A stretch of DNA of 64,000 nucleotides from contig OX243825.1 in NCBI GenBank assembly GCA_945859605.1, positions 16,434,348 through 16,498,347 of the forward strand. The letters are read 5' to 3'. The notes beneath the pieces were generated by a model, which ran no database searches, had not been told where the DNA came from, and saw only the letters and a list, made by a program, of their open reading frames with translations. Source of the stretch: Lumbricus rubellus (lineage: Eukaryota; Annelida; Clitellata; Crassiclitellata; Lumbricidae). Each line of letters opens with the position of its first letter. Within the stretch, counting starts at the first letter, position 1. Positions 32,045-41,600 of the stretch are shown here, in pieces. Both the position numbers and the translations under genes were made by a program.

Positions 32045-35000
32045 TTACTGAAAACGGACTGGTCGGCGAGGGTTGCGACGAGGTCGGCTTGAACCGGTCG
32101 TAGTTCCGTCCAGGTCTCCCTCGTAGACATCTCTTCCTCGCGCCTTCTTATCCAGCGTCCTGTCTCGTGGCCGATCGACGGCAAAAGCTGTCGTGCCGCC
32201 GTTAGCTTCGGCGGGTGTGGCAGGCGATTCCGTTGTAGGTGAACGCTTCCAACGGTGACGTGGCCGACGGCTTGGAGGAGCTGTGGCTTCGTCTGACACC
32301 TCGATAGCTGGTTCATCGGTCATCCTGGTAGCTGGCTCACTCCACTGCCCCTTTGTCCGCCCATAGCAGTGGCGAAGTTTGTCGACATGGGACACGAAGG
32401 GCTTAGCCTTCGGCGACCTTTGGAGGAGATAGTTGACCGGACCGCACGCCTTCTGTATCATGTAGGGACCCGTGAAATTACGCTGGAATTTTGGGCTACG
32501 ACCCACAAACTTCCGTGGACTGAAGTAGTAAAGCCAGTCACCTTCTGCGAAGTCATAATCGTGCTTACGCCTGTCAGCGTTCCTCTTAAGGCTATGAGCC
32601 TTCTCAGGTCTTTCGGACAGTTCAGCGACGTAAAACAGACCAGCGGGTCTCTCTCGAATCAGTCGAACAAAATCAGATCGATATCCTCCCGGGTCAAAGA
32701 GCACAAGTCCACGATTCGAAATCAGCCTACAGGTAGACAGACCGTTCCTATTCACATGAGCGAGACCAATCGTTCTCTGGGGACATCCATATCGCAAGTC
32801 AAGAGTTCCAAGACACCCAGCATGAGAAAGGGCATCAACGAAGGCATCGGTTCTAGGAAAAGGATAGGAATCCTTCCCTGTCAGATTCGGCCTAACAGAT
32901 TTGCCGTAACCATTACGAGACCGTAAAGATCTATCTATCTCCTTGGCGAGCACCACATTTGCAGAACATTCACCAAGAGCAGGTTCCACAACCCCAGTCG
33001 TCAACATCTGATCCAGTTCTGCATCAATGGCGGCCTGATACGGACGCGGCTGCCTCCTCAAGGGTTGTCTCACAGGACGAGAGTCTCCGGTGTCAATCCT
33101 GTGCTGAGAGATCGTGGTCCTCCCTAGGTCATGGTCCGTGGTCGAGAAAATCTCTTCGTACTTGACCAACAACTCCTTCAGTCTCTCCTTTGTTTCTACC
33201 GGAACATCCTCAGAAATCTCCTCCATCAACTTTCCCACTAAGTGTGTTTCACCGGAAGGATCCGTCTGTTCTTCCTTTTCCTTCCTTACCTCGACCTCCA
33301 CGGGGTGTAAGTCACCCAACATTTGATCGACAGTCAACATAGCAGGATATTCATTCAAGTTTACAACCCTAATACACGCCCTATTAGCATCGTCATTCAT
33401 CACAACTCGGGCCACATGCAAACCGGGTTGGATTTCCTTCGATTCGGTCATCCACGCCTGGGCAGAAGTTGTCAAATCCCGATATTGCGTCTTACAAGAA
33501 ACATCGCTCTGGGATCGAGGAAGAATTGTAGTCTCCTCCGCAACCATCACCCTGCGACACCAAAGCGAGCCATTACCCTTAACCAGAGGAATGCGGCGCC
33601 GACCAATGAAGAGTGCGCCCTGACCAAAACCCAAGCGACAACGATGCTGCCTCAACCAGTCCATCCCAAGCATTGGTTCGCCTATCTGGTCAGAGACAAG
33701 AAAGCCCGTATCAATAGAGAACCCTCTGGAAATCTTAATCGGAACATCAATCTGACCCAAGACTCTAATCTGTGTTCCATTAGCAGCCAAAAGAATGCGG
33801 TTACTAGGCTGAAGCGGCAGACCATCAACATCAGCAGAGGGAACCAGGCTTACCTCCGACCCAGTGTCCACTAGGCATGTTCTTTGCTGTCCGTTGATCG
33901 TTCCACGGATGTAGATCGCGTTGTTCGTTACGCCCGTTGCTCTGTCTCTCGTCGTGTGGTTGGTGACGGTCGTCCCATTCTGCTCCGACGTCGGTGGGTC
34001 CGAGGTGGCTGCGTCGTCACGGCGGTTGAAGAACTGCTGGCGCTGGCGGCACCGGCGAGCCACGTGACCGACCCGTCCACAGTTGAAGCAGGTTATCCCG
34101 CGCCCGGGACTACCTGGTGCGTTCCCTTGCGAAGGAGGAGGAGGAGTAGGAACGGTAGATGGAACCGTCCGTGGAACAGCCGGTTCGGCGTTGAAACTCG
34201 TGCGATACGAGCCTCGAATCTCGTCCAGCTGTCGGCAGATTCTTCCTTCCATGTCCTGTTGCCACTTACGCTGCGCCGCGAAGAAGCTGTCCAATTGAGA
34301 CTGGAGCTGTCCACCGGCGTCGACTTCCTGAGACCCTCGCACTCGATTGGCAGGTCTCCGACGATCGTCCAAGTCCGCCGTTTGCTGATACGCGGCGAGG
34401 CGTAGAGCCGTTCGATACGCCTCGTCGATGGTCTTAGGTTCACGTTCTCTCACCTTTAGAGACAATTCCCGGTCGCGGATCGCTTCGAGGAAGGCGTCCT
34501 TCGCAAGGATTTCGGTCGTTTCGCTGGACGGCACCGGGTAAGCAAGGACGACGAGTCTCCGGATGTCGTGAAGCAGATCACCAAGAGTCTCATCGGCTCT
34601 CTGTCGGCGATAATAGAGTTGCGCTCGGAAGGTCTCGGCTTGACCCTCCGACCCGTAGCGTTGACGCAGTCTCTCGACGAGTTGTTCGTACGTGACGTCC
34701 GTCCGGGCCCCGAAATCCCATAACAGCTGCGTTGCTGCCTTCTCCAAGGAACAACGGAGGAAGTCGACTTTGTCGGCTGCAGTCCATCGGTTGTGTCTTG
34801 CGCACACGTCGAATTGTGCCAAGAACGATTCGAGGGATCCGGTTCCATCGAATTTTCCGGGCTTCACAGGATTCCTCTTTTCACCGACCATGCGACTGAC
34901 ATTCTCCATGACTTTCGACTCCAACCCGCTAACGTCTCTTTCCGCAATCAGCATAGCTTTGCGATCCTTCTTCGGCGCATCGTCGAAGTCGATTTTCTCG

Positions 35001-35125
35001 AGGAAACGGCTGGACTCGACTTCGTAGTCGACCAAAACGTCCCTTCCTCGTCCAGCGGCGGGTGAAGAAGTCGTTGGGAAGTCAGCAGCATTTCCGTCCG
35101 TTCCCCCAAACACTGAGTTCCACAT
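32045..35125 (-). CDS. Gypsy gag-protease ORF with collapsed pol (1026 aa)
   Basis: One uninterrupted frame. Residues 85-250 are a retrotransposon gag core; 346-359 a CCHC knuckle (CFNCGRVGHVARRC); 417-425 the aspartic protease motif with DTGS at 420-423, and a second protease block LGMDWL near 486. Residues 690-780 match the start of a Gypsy reverse transcriptase (RRQPRPYQ..., DSYPFPRTDAF, LGTLDLRYG). The palm with its Asp-Asp pair, RNase H, and the integrase zinc and DDE regions are absent. Residues 840-925 resume with an integrase C-terminal part (EGDWLYY, GRSPKFQRNFTGPY, HVDKLRHCY), and the end is basic. A normal gag-pol would be about 1500-1800 residues. The frame has survived the deletion, so Gag and protease could still be made while pol functions would have to come from elsewhere. 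Confidence 0.88.
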   Translation of the reverse strand: MWNSVFGGTDGNAADFPTTSSPAAGRGRDVLVDYEVESSRFLEKIDFDDAPKKDRKAMLIAERDVSGLESKVMENVSRMVGEKRNPVKPGKFDGTGSLESFLAQFDVCARHNRWTAADKVDFLRCSLEKAATQLLWDFGARTDVTYEQLVERLRQRYGSEGQAETFRAQLYYRRQRADETLGDLLHDIRRLVVLAYPVPSSETTEILAKDAFLEAIRDRELSLKVREREPKTIDEAYRTALRLAAYQQTADLDDRRRPANRVRGSQEVDAGGQLQSQLDSFFAAQRKWQQDMEGRICRQLDEIRGSYRTSFNAEPAVPRTVPSTVPTPPPPSQGNAPGSPGRGITCFNCGRVGHVARRCRQRQQFFNRRDDAATSDPPTSEQNGTTVTNHTTRDRATGVTNNAIYIRGTINGQQRTCLVDTGSEVSLVPSADVDGLPLQPSNRILLAANGTQIRVLGQIDVPIKISRGFSIDTGFLVSDQIGEPMLGMDWLRQHRCRLGFGQGALFIGRRRIPLVKGNGSLWCRRVMVAEETTILPRSQSDVSCKTQYRDLTTSAQAWMTESKEIQPGLHVARVVMNDDANRACIRVVNLNEYPAMLTVDQMLGDLHPVEVEVRKEKEEQTDPSGETHLVGKLMEEISEDVPVETKERLKELLVKYEEIFSTTDHDLGRTTISQHRIDTGDSRPVRQPLRRQPRPYQAAIDAELDQMLTTGVVEPALGECSANVVLAKEIDRSLRSRNGYGKSVRPNLTGKDSYPFPRTDAFVDALSHAGCLGTLDLRYGCPQRTIGLAHVNRNGLSTCRLISNRGLVLFDPGGYRSDFVRLIRERPAGLFYVAELSERPEKAHSLKRNADRRKHDYDFAEGDWLYYFSPRKFVGRSPKFQRNFTGPYMIQKACGPVNYLLQRSPKAKPFVSHVDKLRHCYGRTKGQWSEPATRMTDEPAIEVSDEATAPPSRRPRHRWKRSPTTESPATPAEANGGTTAFAVDRPRDRTLDKKARGRDVYEGDLDGTTTGSSRPRRNPRRPVRFQ

Positions 35126-35216
35126 TGCTGCTGTTCTGTCGAAATTTCACCGGCGTCGTAGAAGTGCTGCGAATTCTGGAAGCAATTTGAAGCAGTCCAA
35201 CGAATTTTTCAGATCA

Positions 35217-35234
35217 CCCCACTTCCGGGGACCA
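35217..35234 (-). promoter_or_regulatory. Putative primer-binding site
   Basis: On the minus strand, three bases after the 5' LTR, the sequence reads tggtccccggaagtgggg. A PBS normally starts TGG, complementary to the CCA end of a tRNA. The tRNA is not identified. Confidence 0.5.
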
Positions 35235-35237
35235 GTT

Positions 35238-36384
35238 TGTGGAGAACGGGGGCTGGGCGAAGACCCAGGATGACCAGTACCAACCCCTGTCGTCAGGTAC
35301 CCTTGCAGTCCGCGGAGTCCACTTTAGCGGTAGACTAAAGATTAGCCGACTAGGCTTGAACCGTTTTATTGAAGAATCACAGTTTATTGAAGAATCACAG
35401 TTTATTGAAGAATCACAGTTTTCACAGCACGATTTATGTAGCGCCACGATCAGAGAACAGTAATTGATATAGCGCCCAGATTCGGAAAGTCAGTTGCAGC
35501 AGAAAGTGAAATGTCAGACAGCAGCAACAGATCGGAATGTCAGTAGCAGCAGCTTCTGCAGCGCAAGAGTCCGCGCGTCGAAGCAGCTTTGTCCGTCAGC
35601 TAGGTTACGGTAGTCAGGCACCGAACCCCAGTCCTGTAGAGGGATACCTGAAGAGGCCGATGTTCTTCTCGAGGCACAGACCAGGATTTACCCCCTCTAC
35701 AACAGTATCACTCAACGAACGTTTTACCGTCCGTCAAGCCAGATCATTTAGCCTGACTACTACGCGGTTTAGGCGTTCTTCACCAGGCCATTCGTCTGCC
35801 CCGAGCAAGCGTACGAGCGGACTTATATACCCTGTATGTGTGCTGAAGATGTAGATGTGCTGAAGATGTAGATGTGCTGAAGATGTAGATGTGCTGAAGA
35901 TGTAGATGTGCTGAAGATGTAGATGTGGGCTGTAGGCGGCGTAGGCTAGATGCGCTGAAGATGTAGATGTGGGCTATAGGCGGCGTAGGCTAGATGCGCT
36001 GAAGATGTAGAAGTAGGCTATAGGCTAGGTATGCTGAGCAAGTAGATGTGCTGAAGATGTAGACGTGCTGAAGATGTAGATGTGCTGAAGATGTAGATGT
36101 GCTGAAGATGTAGATGTGCTGAAGATGTAGATGTGCTGAAGATGTAGATGTGCTGAAGATGTAGATGTGCTGAAGATGTAGATGTGCTGAAGATGTAGAT
36201 GTGCTGAAGATGTAGATGTGCTGAAGATGTAGATGTGCTGAAGATGTAGATGTGCTGAAGATGTAGATGTGCTGAAGATGTAGATGTGCTGAAGATGTAG
36301 ATAGGCTGAAGGTATAGGTACAGGCAGAGATACAGAGCAGGGCAGACACACATACAGACACCCATACAGTGCAAAATCTCTACA
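35238..36384 (-). repeat. 5' LTR (right copy), 1147 bp
   Basis: Same layout as the left LTR: TATA box at 35830-35822 and aataaa at 35370-35365 (minus strand), and the two 18-bp minisatellite blocks at about 35841-35927 and 36043-36303. Confidence 0.95.
35822..35830 (-). promoter_or_regulatory. TATA box of the 5' LTR promoter
   Basis: gtatataag on the minus strand, about 550 bases into the 5' LTR and upstream of the aataaa, as expected for a U3 promoter. Confidence 0.6.
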
Positions 36385-36388
36385 ATAT

Positions 36389-37056
36389 GTTATGTCCATA
36401 TTTGGCATTACCCTCCACACTCCCGTACGTCCACGCGTAGGCCTGTGTTGTGTGTAGCCCATACACGCATAGGCCTGTGTAGTGCGTAGCCCATAGGTTT
36501 CGCCAGACTTCCATGTTGATCCTTCGCGTGGCTAATAATTATTATAACCCTTTCTATACGGTAACACAGTAAACATATTGACACAATTACACGAAAAATA
36601 TGCTTCACCATGCAAAATGAATTTATGGGACATTTATTTTTTTTCTCCTATGTCCACAACCGGGTAATCTAACTGAACTCTCTTGTAGAGTAGGTTTAGG
36701 CCCAGGCCTAGTTGCAATCGCAAAAGACCTGCTTCTATAGCAGCTAATCCAGAGAGACTGGTCATTGGCGCCACCTAGCTAAAGACAGAAAACTATACGG
36801 ATCGTAACTCTGTCGCAAGATGTTACACATGACTAAGTTGACTAAGTCTTATTCCAGATAGTTTGTACACCATCCAAAGCGAAGCTTGATGCTGTTCAGC
36901 TGTCGCGGACATGACTTGATACAAGAAATATTATTCTCGAAGACTTACGTTATCTAGCATAGAGCCTAGGCCTACATGACTTTGTGCTTGCAGTTTCAAG
37001 ACGGGTCTAGAATTCTCAAGATAAAGGTTGATCATAAAGTATAGGCTATTAGCAAT
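36389..37056. other. No gene seen
   Basis: Contains a short tandem of cgtaggcctgtgt...agcccata words (36435-36500) and several aggcctac words. Confidence 0.5.
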
Positions 37057-37329
37057 GCTATTCGTGGTGGCGTATTTAGTATAGGGCCCGGGGGTCTGTT
37101 CGCCCCCCCGTGCCCCCTTGGGCAAAAAATGGCGCCCCTCGGACCGTACCAGTAATTATTAATTAAACCTAAAATGTTCTTCGTGGAATGTAATTTCGCA
37201 TACCTTTGCCAGATTATTATATTCTAATTTTTAACGACTTTACGCAATCACACCATGAATTGAACAATTAAAGGATTACTTATTTTTATTTATTTCTATG
37301 GCCCTTTGCCGCTTTGCGTAGGCCTATAG

Positions 37330-37650
37330 TATATGAAAACTTCAACTTGCCGTTGATGATGACGATGATGATGATGATGGTGATTCTCTGCCCGAAGGCA
37401 GATTCATTGCTGTACGCCCCTGGGAATGAGATGAGTGAGGTGGTTTCCCTTTGCCTTCCCCACAGACAACGACGGGTAAGCAATTTGCCAAAGGTCGCTC
37501 CGAAGGAGCTTGCGCCACCGCGTCCCATGCGTGCTAGCCCGATATATCTAAATCTCTTAGTGTCAATTCCCAGCCCGGGCTTGAACCGCAGTCCGTTGCA
37601 ACCAACAGACGAATGCCGCTCTCGCTTACCGGTTTAGCTAACTAGGCCAG
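37330..37650 (-). mobile_element. tRNA-derived SINE, family 3, nested in the hAT-like element
   Basis: On the minus strand the head reads ggcctagttagctaaaccgg then, about 50 bases on, box-B-like cggttcaagcccg. The far end is a catcatcat tail (37357-37385 on the + strand). It differs from families 1 and 2. Confidence 0.7.
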
Positions 37651-37833
37651 TATGATTTTATATATTAAATAAAGGATTTTTTAAACCGGATATCATAAAG
37701 GACTATGACGGGCCTGACCAATCGTCTGCTTGTTGTTCATGGCAGTTTCTCATCATGTGTTGATTTTCTGCAGAGGTTTGGCTGAATATTTTATTCCTTC
37801 AACAATCTAAGTTTGACATCTGAATGAATAAAA

Positions 37834-37980
37834 AAAGGTCGTCAACTTTCGGTCAAGTCTGGTTTTTCGGGCAAACACAGTCCCGAATGACTAAAATTAA
37901 AGGTCGTCAACTTTCGGGCAAGTCTGGTTTTTCGGGCAAATGCAGTCCCGAATGACTAAAACAACAAGGTCGCCAACTTT
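37834..37980. repeat. About 66-bp tandem duplication plus a third start
   Basis: aaaggtcgtcaactttcgg begins units at 37834 and 37899, with aaggtcgccaacttt at 37966. The units share a ggtttttcgggcaaa and cagtcccgaatgactaaa core. Confidence 0.92.
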
Positions 37981-38557
37981 TATATATATATTTCTCGGGC
38001 AGAAGTTCAATTTTTGACCCCCCCCTCCCACTGCTGAAATCTCCCGTACGCTTATGGGCATAAATAGGATAAATTTATGTCTGCAATTCAAGTGAGTATA
38101 CGTTCACAAGTTTTAAAAAGTTTTTAGATTCTTGATTCTGTTTGATGTAGGCTTTTCGGCTAAATCGGATGAATTATAATTAATTTTCTGTATTTAACTA
38201 TGTAAGTACAGGCGCCCGCTTGAAATTCTTCTCGACCCCCGTGCAATAAAACCTAAATCCGCCACTGGCTATTCGGCCTACTCAACTGCCGCATTCCACT
38301 TTCCACATACTTGCTTTTCTGCTAGATGTTCATCTCTAAATCTAATCTTATCAGGGCAATGACTTCTATAGCCTGCCCTAATAGGTAGCATTTAATTATC
38401 ATTTTGTTGATCAAGATATTCAAGAGTCAAGACGCCAGTTGATGACCCGCTAAAACAGTCGGTAGAGGCGCTGTCTAATACAACACAAAACATGGTGAAG
38501 AATCTTTGCCTTGTAAAGTCCGCGTTCTAATAATAGCTGTGAAAATTTATCGCAAGC

Positions 38558-38693
38558 ATGGCAGAGAGCAATGTTTGGTATCAAAAAGAAATTAGTCTTC
38601 CACCAAAGAAACGAGGATGTCATCTAGTTACATCAGAAATAGAAAAATTACCAGAGATTAAGAAAGTTAAAATCGGACTTTGTCATATTTTAA
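38558..38693 (+). CDS. yjbQ-like: UPF0047 gene, exon 1
   Basis: 136 nt: ATG at 38558, 45 codons plus one base. Donor ttaa|gtaagt. No upstream in-frame exon is needed because the family's N-terminus starts just before the conserved WYQK. Confidence 0.92.
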
Positions 38694-41600
38694 GTAAGTT
38701 GCCAAAATTGTTTTTGTTGTTTGAGTCGTCTTTGACGCCTCCCTACCCTTTTGGACAACCCTCTGGCCCTACGCAGCGCGCGTGAATAGGCTGGTGACCT
38801 GCGCTTGTCTTTCGACTGGTGCTTGACTTTTGTGTTTAATTATAATTAATTTACTATATGACGTAACAGATCTATTCAAGCCACAAACAGATGCCTTGGC
38901 GCTATGTGGGTGTCGTATAGGTGGTGCTTTAGGCCTAAAAAAATGTTGTGTTTCCGGTAACAGAGCTAAAAAAATTGGGTAGGTAGGTCGGAAAATATTT
39001 TTATTTTGTAAAATATTTTTATGCAGTGACTATCCGAAAAAGTATACCCCACTAGTCTTTTTTGCACGCTGTAACAAAGTACGTGTTCTAAGCAAGTATA
39101 AACTGCCTATTTCCCGACTGTCTGCACCTAAAACTGCTCTAGAAACAGTCCTATTAATTTCATTTTGTTGACGTCTCTTATGTTATGTCAATACAAATGT
39201 TAAAAAAATATTTTCTGAAAAAAAATTAAATTTTGTTTTGAAATTTTTTTTTGAAATTTTTTTTTTCATAAAATTTTTTTACAAAAATATTTGGGTCGCG
39301 GCCGCAAAAATGGGTCGGTCGGGTTACCGGAAACACAACAATTTTTTTCCTACGCCTTATATTAGAATATATATCATAGTCGATTAAACAAACTCGTTTT
39401 ATAGATTGAATAACATGAGCAGAGTCTTGATCATATAGCTATTAGGTTTATTACATCTCTACGCTGTCAGTGCAGTCATTTATTCCAGGACAAAATCATG
39501 AGGCAGTAAAACAGTATAAAATTTTCTGACTTTGTAGGTCTTAAGTAAATTGCAATAATTTGGAAATAACCTGCCTAAACTACTTGTGGGAGATATAGAG
39601 CCCCGATCTTGGGTTTGTTAGACTGTGGAGGTCTTTGATTGTCTAGAGGGGAATTTGTTCCCTTTGCATGCGGTTCAAAAATGTAGCGGCATCCTGGTGT
39701 TCACTAGGAACTCTTTCACAAGCATCCGAAAACTTCTTTATCGGATTTGGAGGCACCTTTTAGTAGATGTGAAACAACATACTGGGAATATTTTTTGAAC
39801 GGAGAGTTAATTTTGTTTTATGTTTGAATTGCAGTAAAGCACACGTCTGCGAGTCTCAGTTTGAATGAGGTCTGTACTCTAACTACTCTATAGTTTGATA
39901 ACTGTCTTTCTTGGTATGGGTCTGTCCTGTTGTTGCCTCATTCTCTAATATCGTGTGTTATCATTCAAACAACTCGTAAAGGTTGGCCAGATTCAGCATC
40001 TTCAAAGTAGTATTCATAGAATACAATGGAGAATCGAACAGGATGAATCGAACATCGGAACTGTGTGACAACATATAAGACAGGACTTTAGAGAATGAGG
40101 CAACATCATAGATTCTGATTTTATGTGATCATGTCCAATCATTAAAAATAGGTTAAAAGGCAATTACAGAATTTTCAGTACTTTTAGGAACAGAGTTTTA
40201 AACTTGTTTTAGATTGTTTGAAACAGTACATGGTAGTGGTGCAGTTTCCACGTGATTTGGGGAAACGAGAGTTCTAACTCTTAAAGGGATTTAAATTTGC
40301 AAACTCATTCAGGTTTTTGGGTTAAGAGTGCTATTTAATAGTCTAGAACAGGGGTGTCAAACCTTTTTGAGTGGCGGGCCAGAATGAACATCTTCCAACA
40401 AGTGGCGGGCCAGGGTGTCGAAACTCGTGAGAAAAATTGGGTATAGTGATTTGAGAGGGAGCTCCAGGCTTGGTCAGCCAATTCCCATAAAATTTTTGTA
40501 TAAGTAAATCTCAAATGGTGCAATTTTTAGCATACAAAACAGCCAAATAGGGAGGCTTATAAAATCTTAATTTTGATTTTCATTATCAGTCGTGGACATG
40601 ACATAGAACTCGTAAAGCTTTTGGTCTAAACCTAAGGTAATTAAATCTAGTTATTGTCATAAAATAAATGGCTCACAGTCTACCAGTAAGCTTGCAATAA
40701 AAAAATTATCACTTTAAGTTTAAGTCTTGTAGGCCTATCCCTTCACAACGCTATCGTTTTCCTCACAAATTAAACATGGGCCTACTGGATAACTGTTGTA
40801 TTCACCAAAGAAATACATATCCATCCAAATATCGCGAAAAGGTCTTGATTTAATGTCCTCTTTCGTTTCTTATTAAATTTTGACAACATTTTAAATATTA
40901 TAACTGTTTCGTAACTTTCATAATTTTGTCAACCAACCGGAAACCACAGAAGGCACAGATTATGACAGATACACACAGTCTACAAAGAGCTGTGCGAGTG
41001 TGCGTCTGAGCAAAAGTGACGTCATTAAGAAAAAAACTTCCATGTATTTGGCGCTGACCGTAAAATATCAAAATTTGAACTTTTATTCTCAAATTTTGTA
41101 ATCTTTAGGAAAGGCTCCGCGGGCCAGAAAAAAATCGTCGGCGGGCCAGAAATGGCCCGCGGGCCAGCTCTTTGACATCCCTGGTCTAGAAAGATGTGTG
41201 ATACAGTGATGATTTTATTTGCAGAATTGGGACCCAGATGTTCGGTAAGTAGCTATTAAACCATTTATTAACTTTTTGATGCTTTTTACTTGAATACCAA
41301 ATAACAATTAGTAATACAATTTAATTAAGCAAAATACTGTGGTCATTAATTTTGAGGATGAGGTCAATATGACAAATCTGCCATTGTAAGGATATCACAT
41401 GACCCTGTTGATTGTATGTTAACAAGTTACCTGATTTTTTCAGTAAACAATATGGTACTTAATTAGCTAAATTACAGTTTACAACTTTGTATCAAAAAAA
41501 TATTAGCCCAATATGACCATCAATTTACATGGGTCACAAACTGGTTCAGCGAAGCTTTATGACAGTGAAAACAACACCAAGAAATCAGCAATTATAATAT

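Larger units (their letters stand above)
28703..36384 (-). mobile_element. Ty3/Gypsy LTR retrotransposon, non-autonomous, apparently recent insertion
   Basis: Two direct LTRs (28703-29849 and 35238-36384), each 1147 bp, look identical wherever I compared them. The element is flanked by a 4-bp duplication atat (28699-28702 and 36385-36388). It is read on the minus strand: 5' LTR on the right, primer-binding-site-like tgg word at 35234, gag-pol ORF 35125-32045, a second ORF 31574-30891, then a non-coding stretch to the left LTR. LTR termini are TG...CA. Apparent LTR identity implies recent insertion. Most of reverse transcriptase, RNase H and integrase is deleted, so mobility would need a helper. 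Confidence 0.93.
37065..38267. mobile_element. hAT-like transposon, about 1.2 kb, with 8-bp target duplication
   Basis: Exact 8-bp duplication gctattcg at 37057-37064 and 38268-38275. The left end tggtggcgtatttag and the reverse complement of the right end, cagtggcggatttag, are imperfect inverted repeats; both run into G/C tracts (gggcccggggg and, inverted, cacgggggtcg). The cagtggcgg terminus and 8-bp duplication point to hAT. No transposase frame. It holds a SINE and a tandem duplication. Confidence 0.8.
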
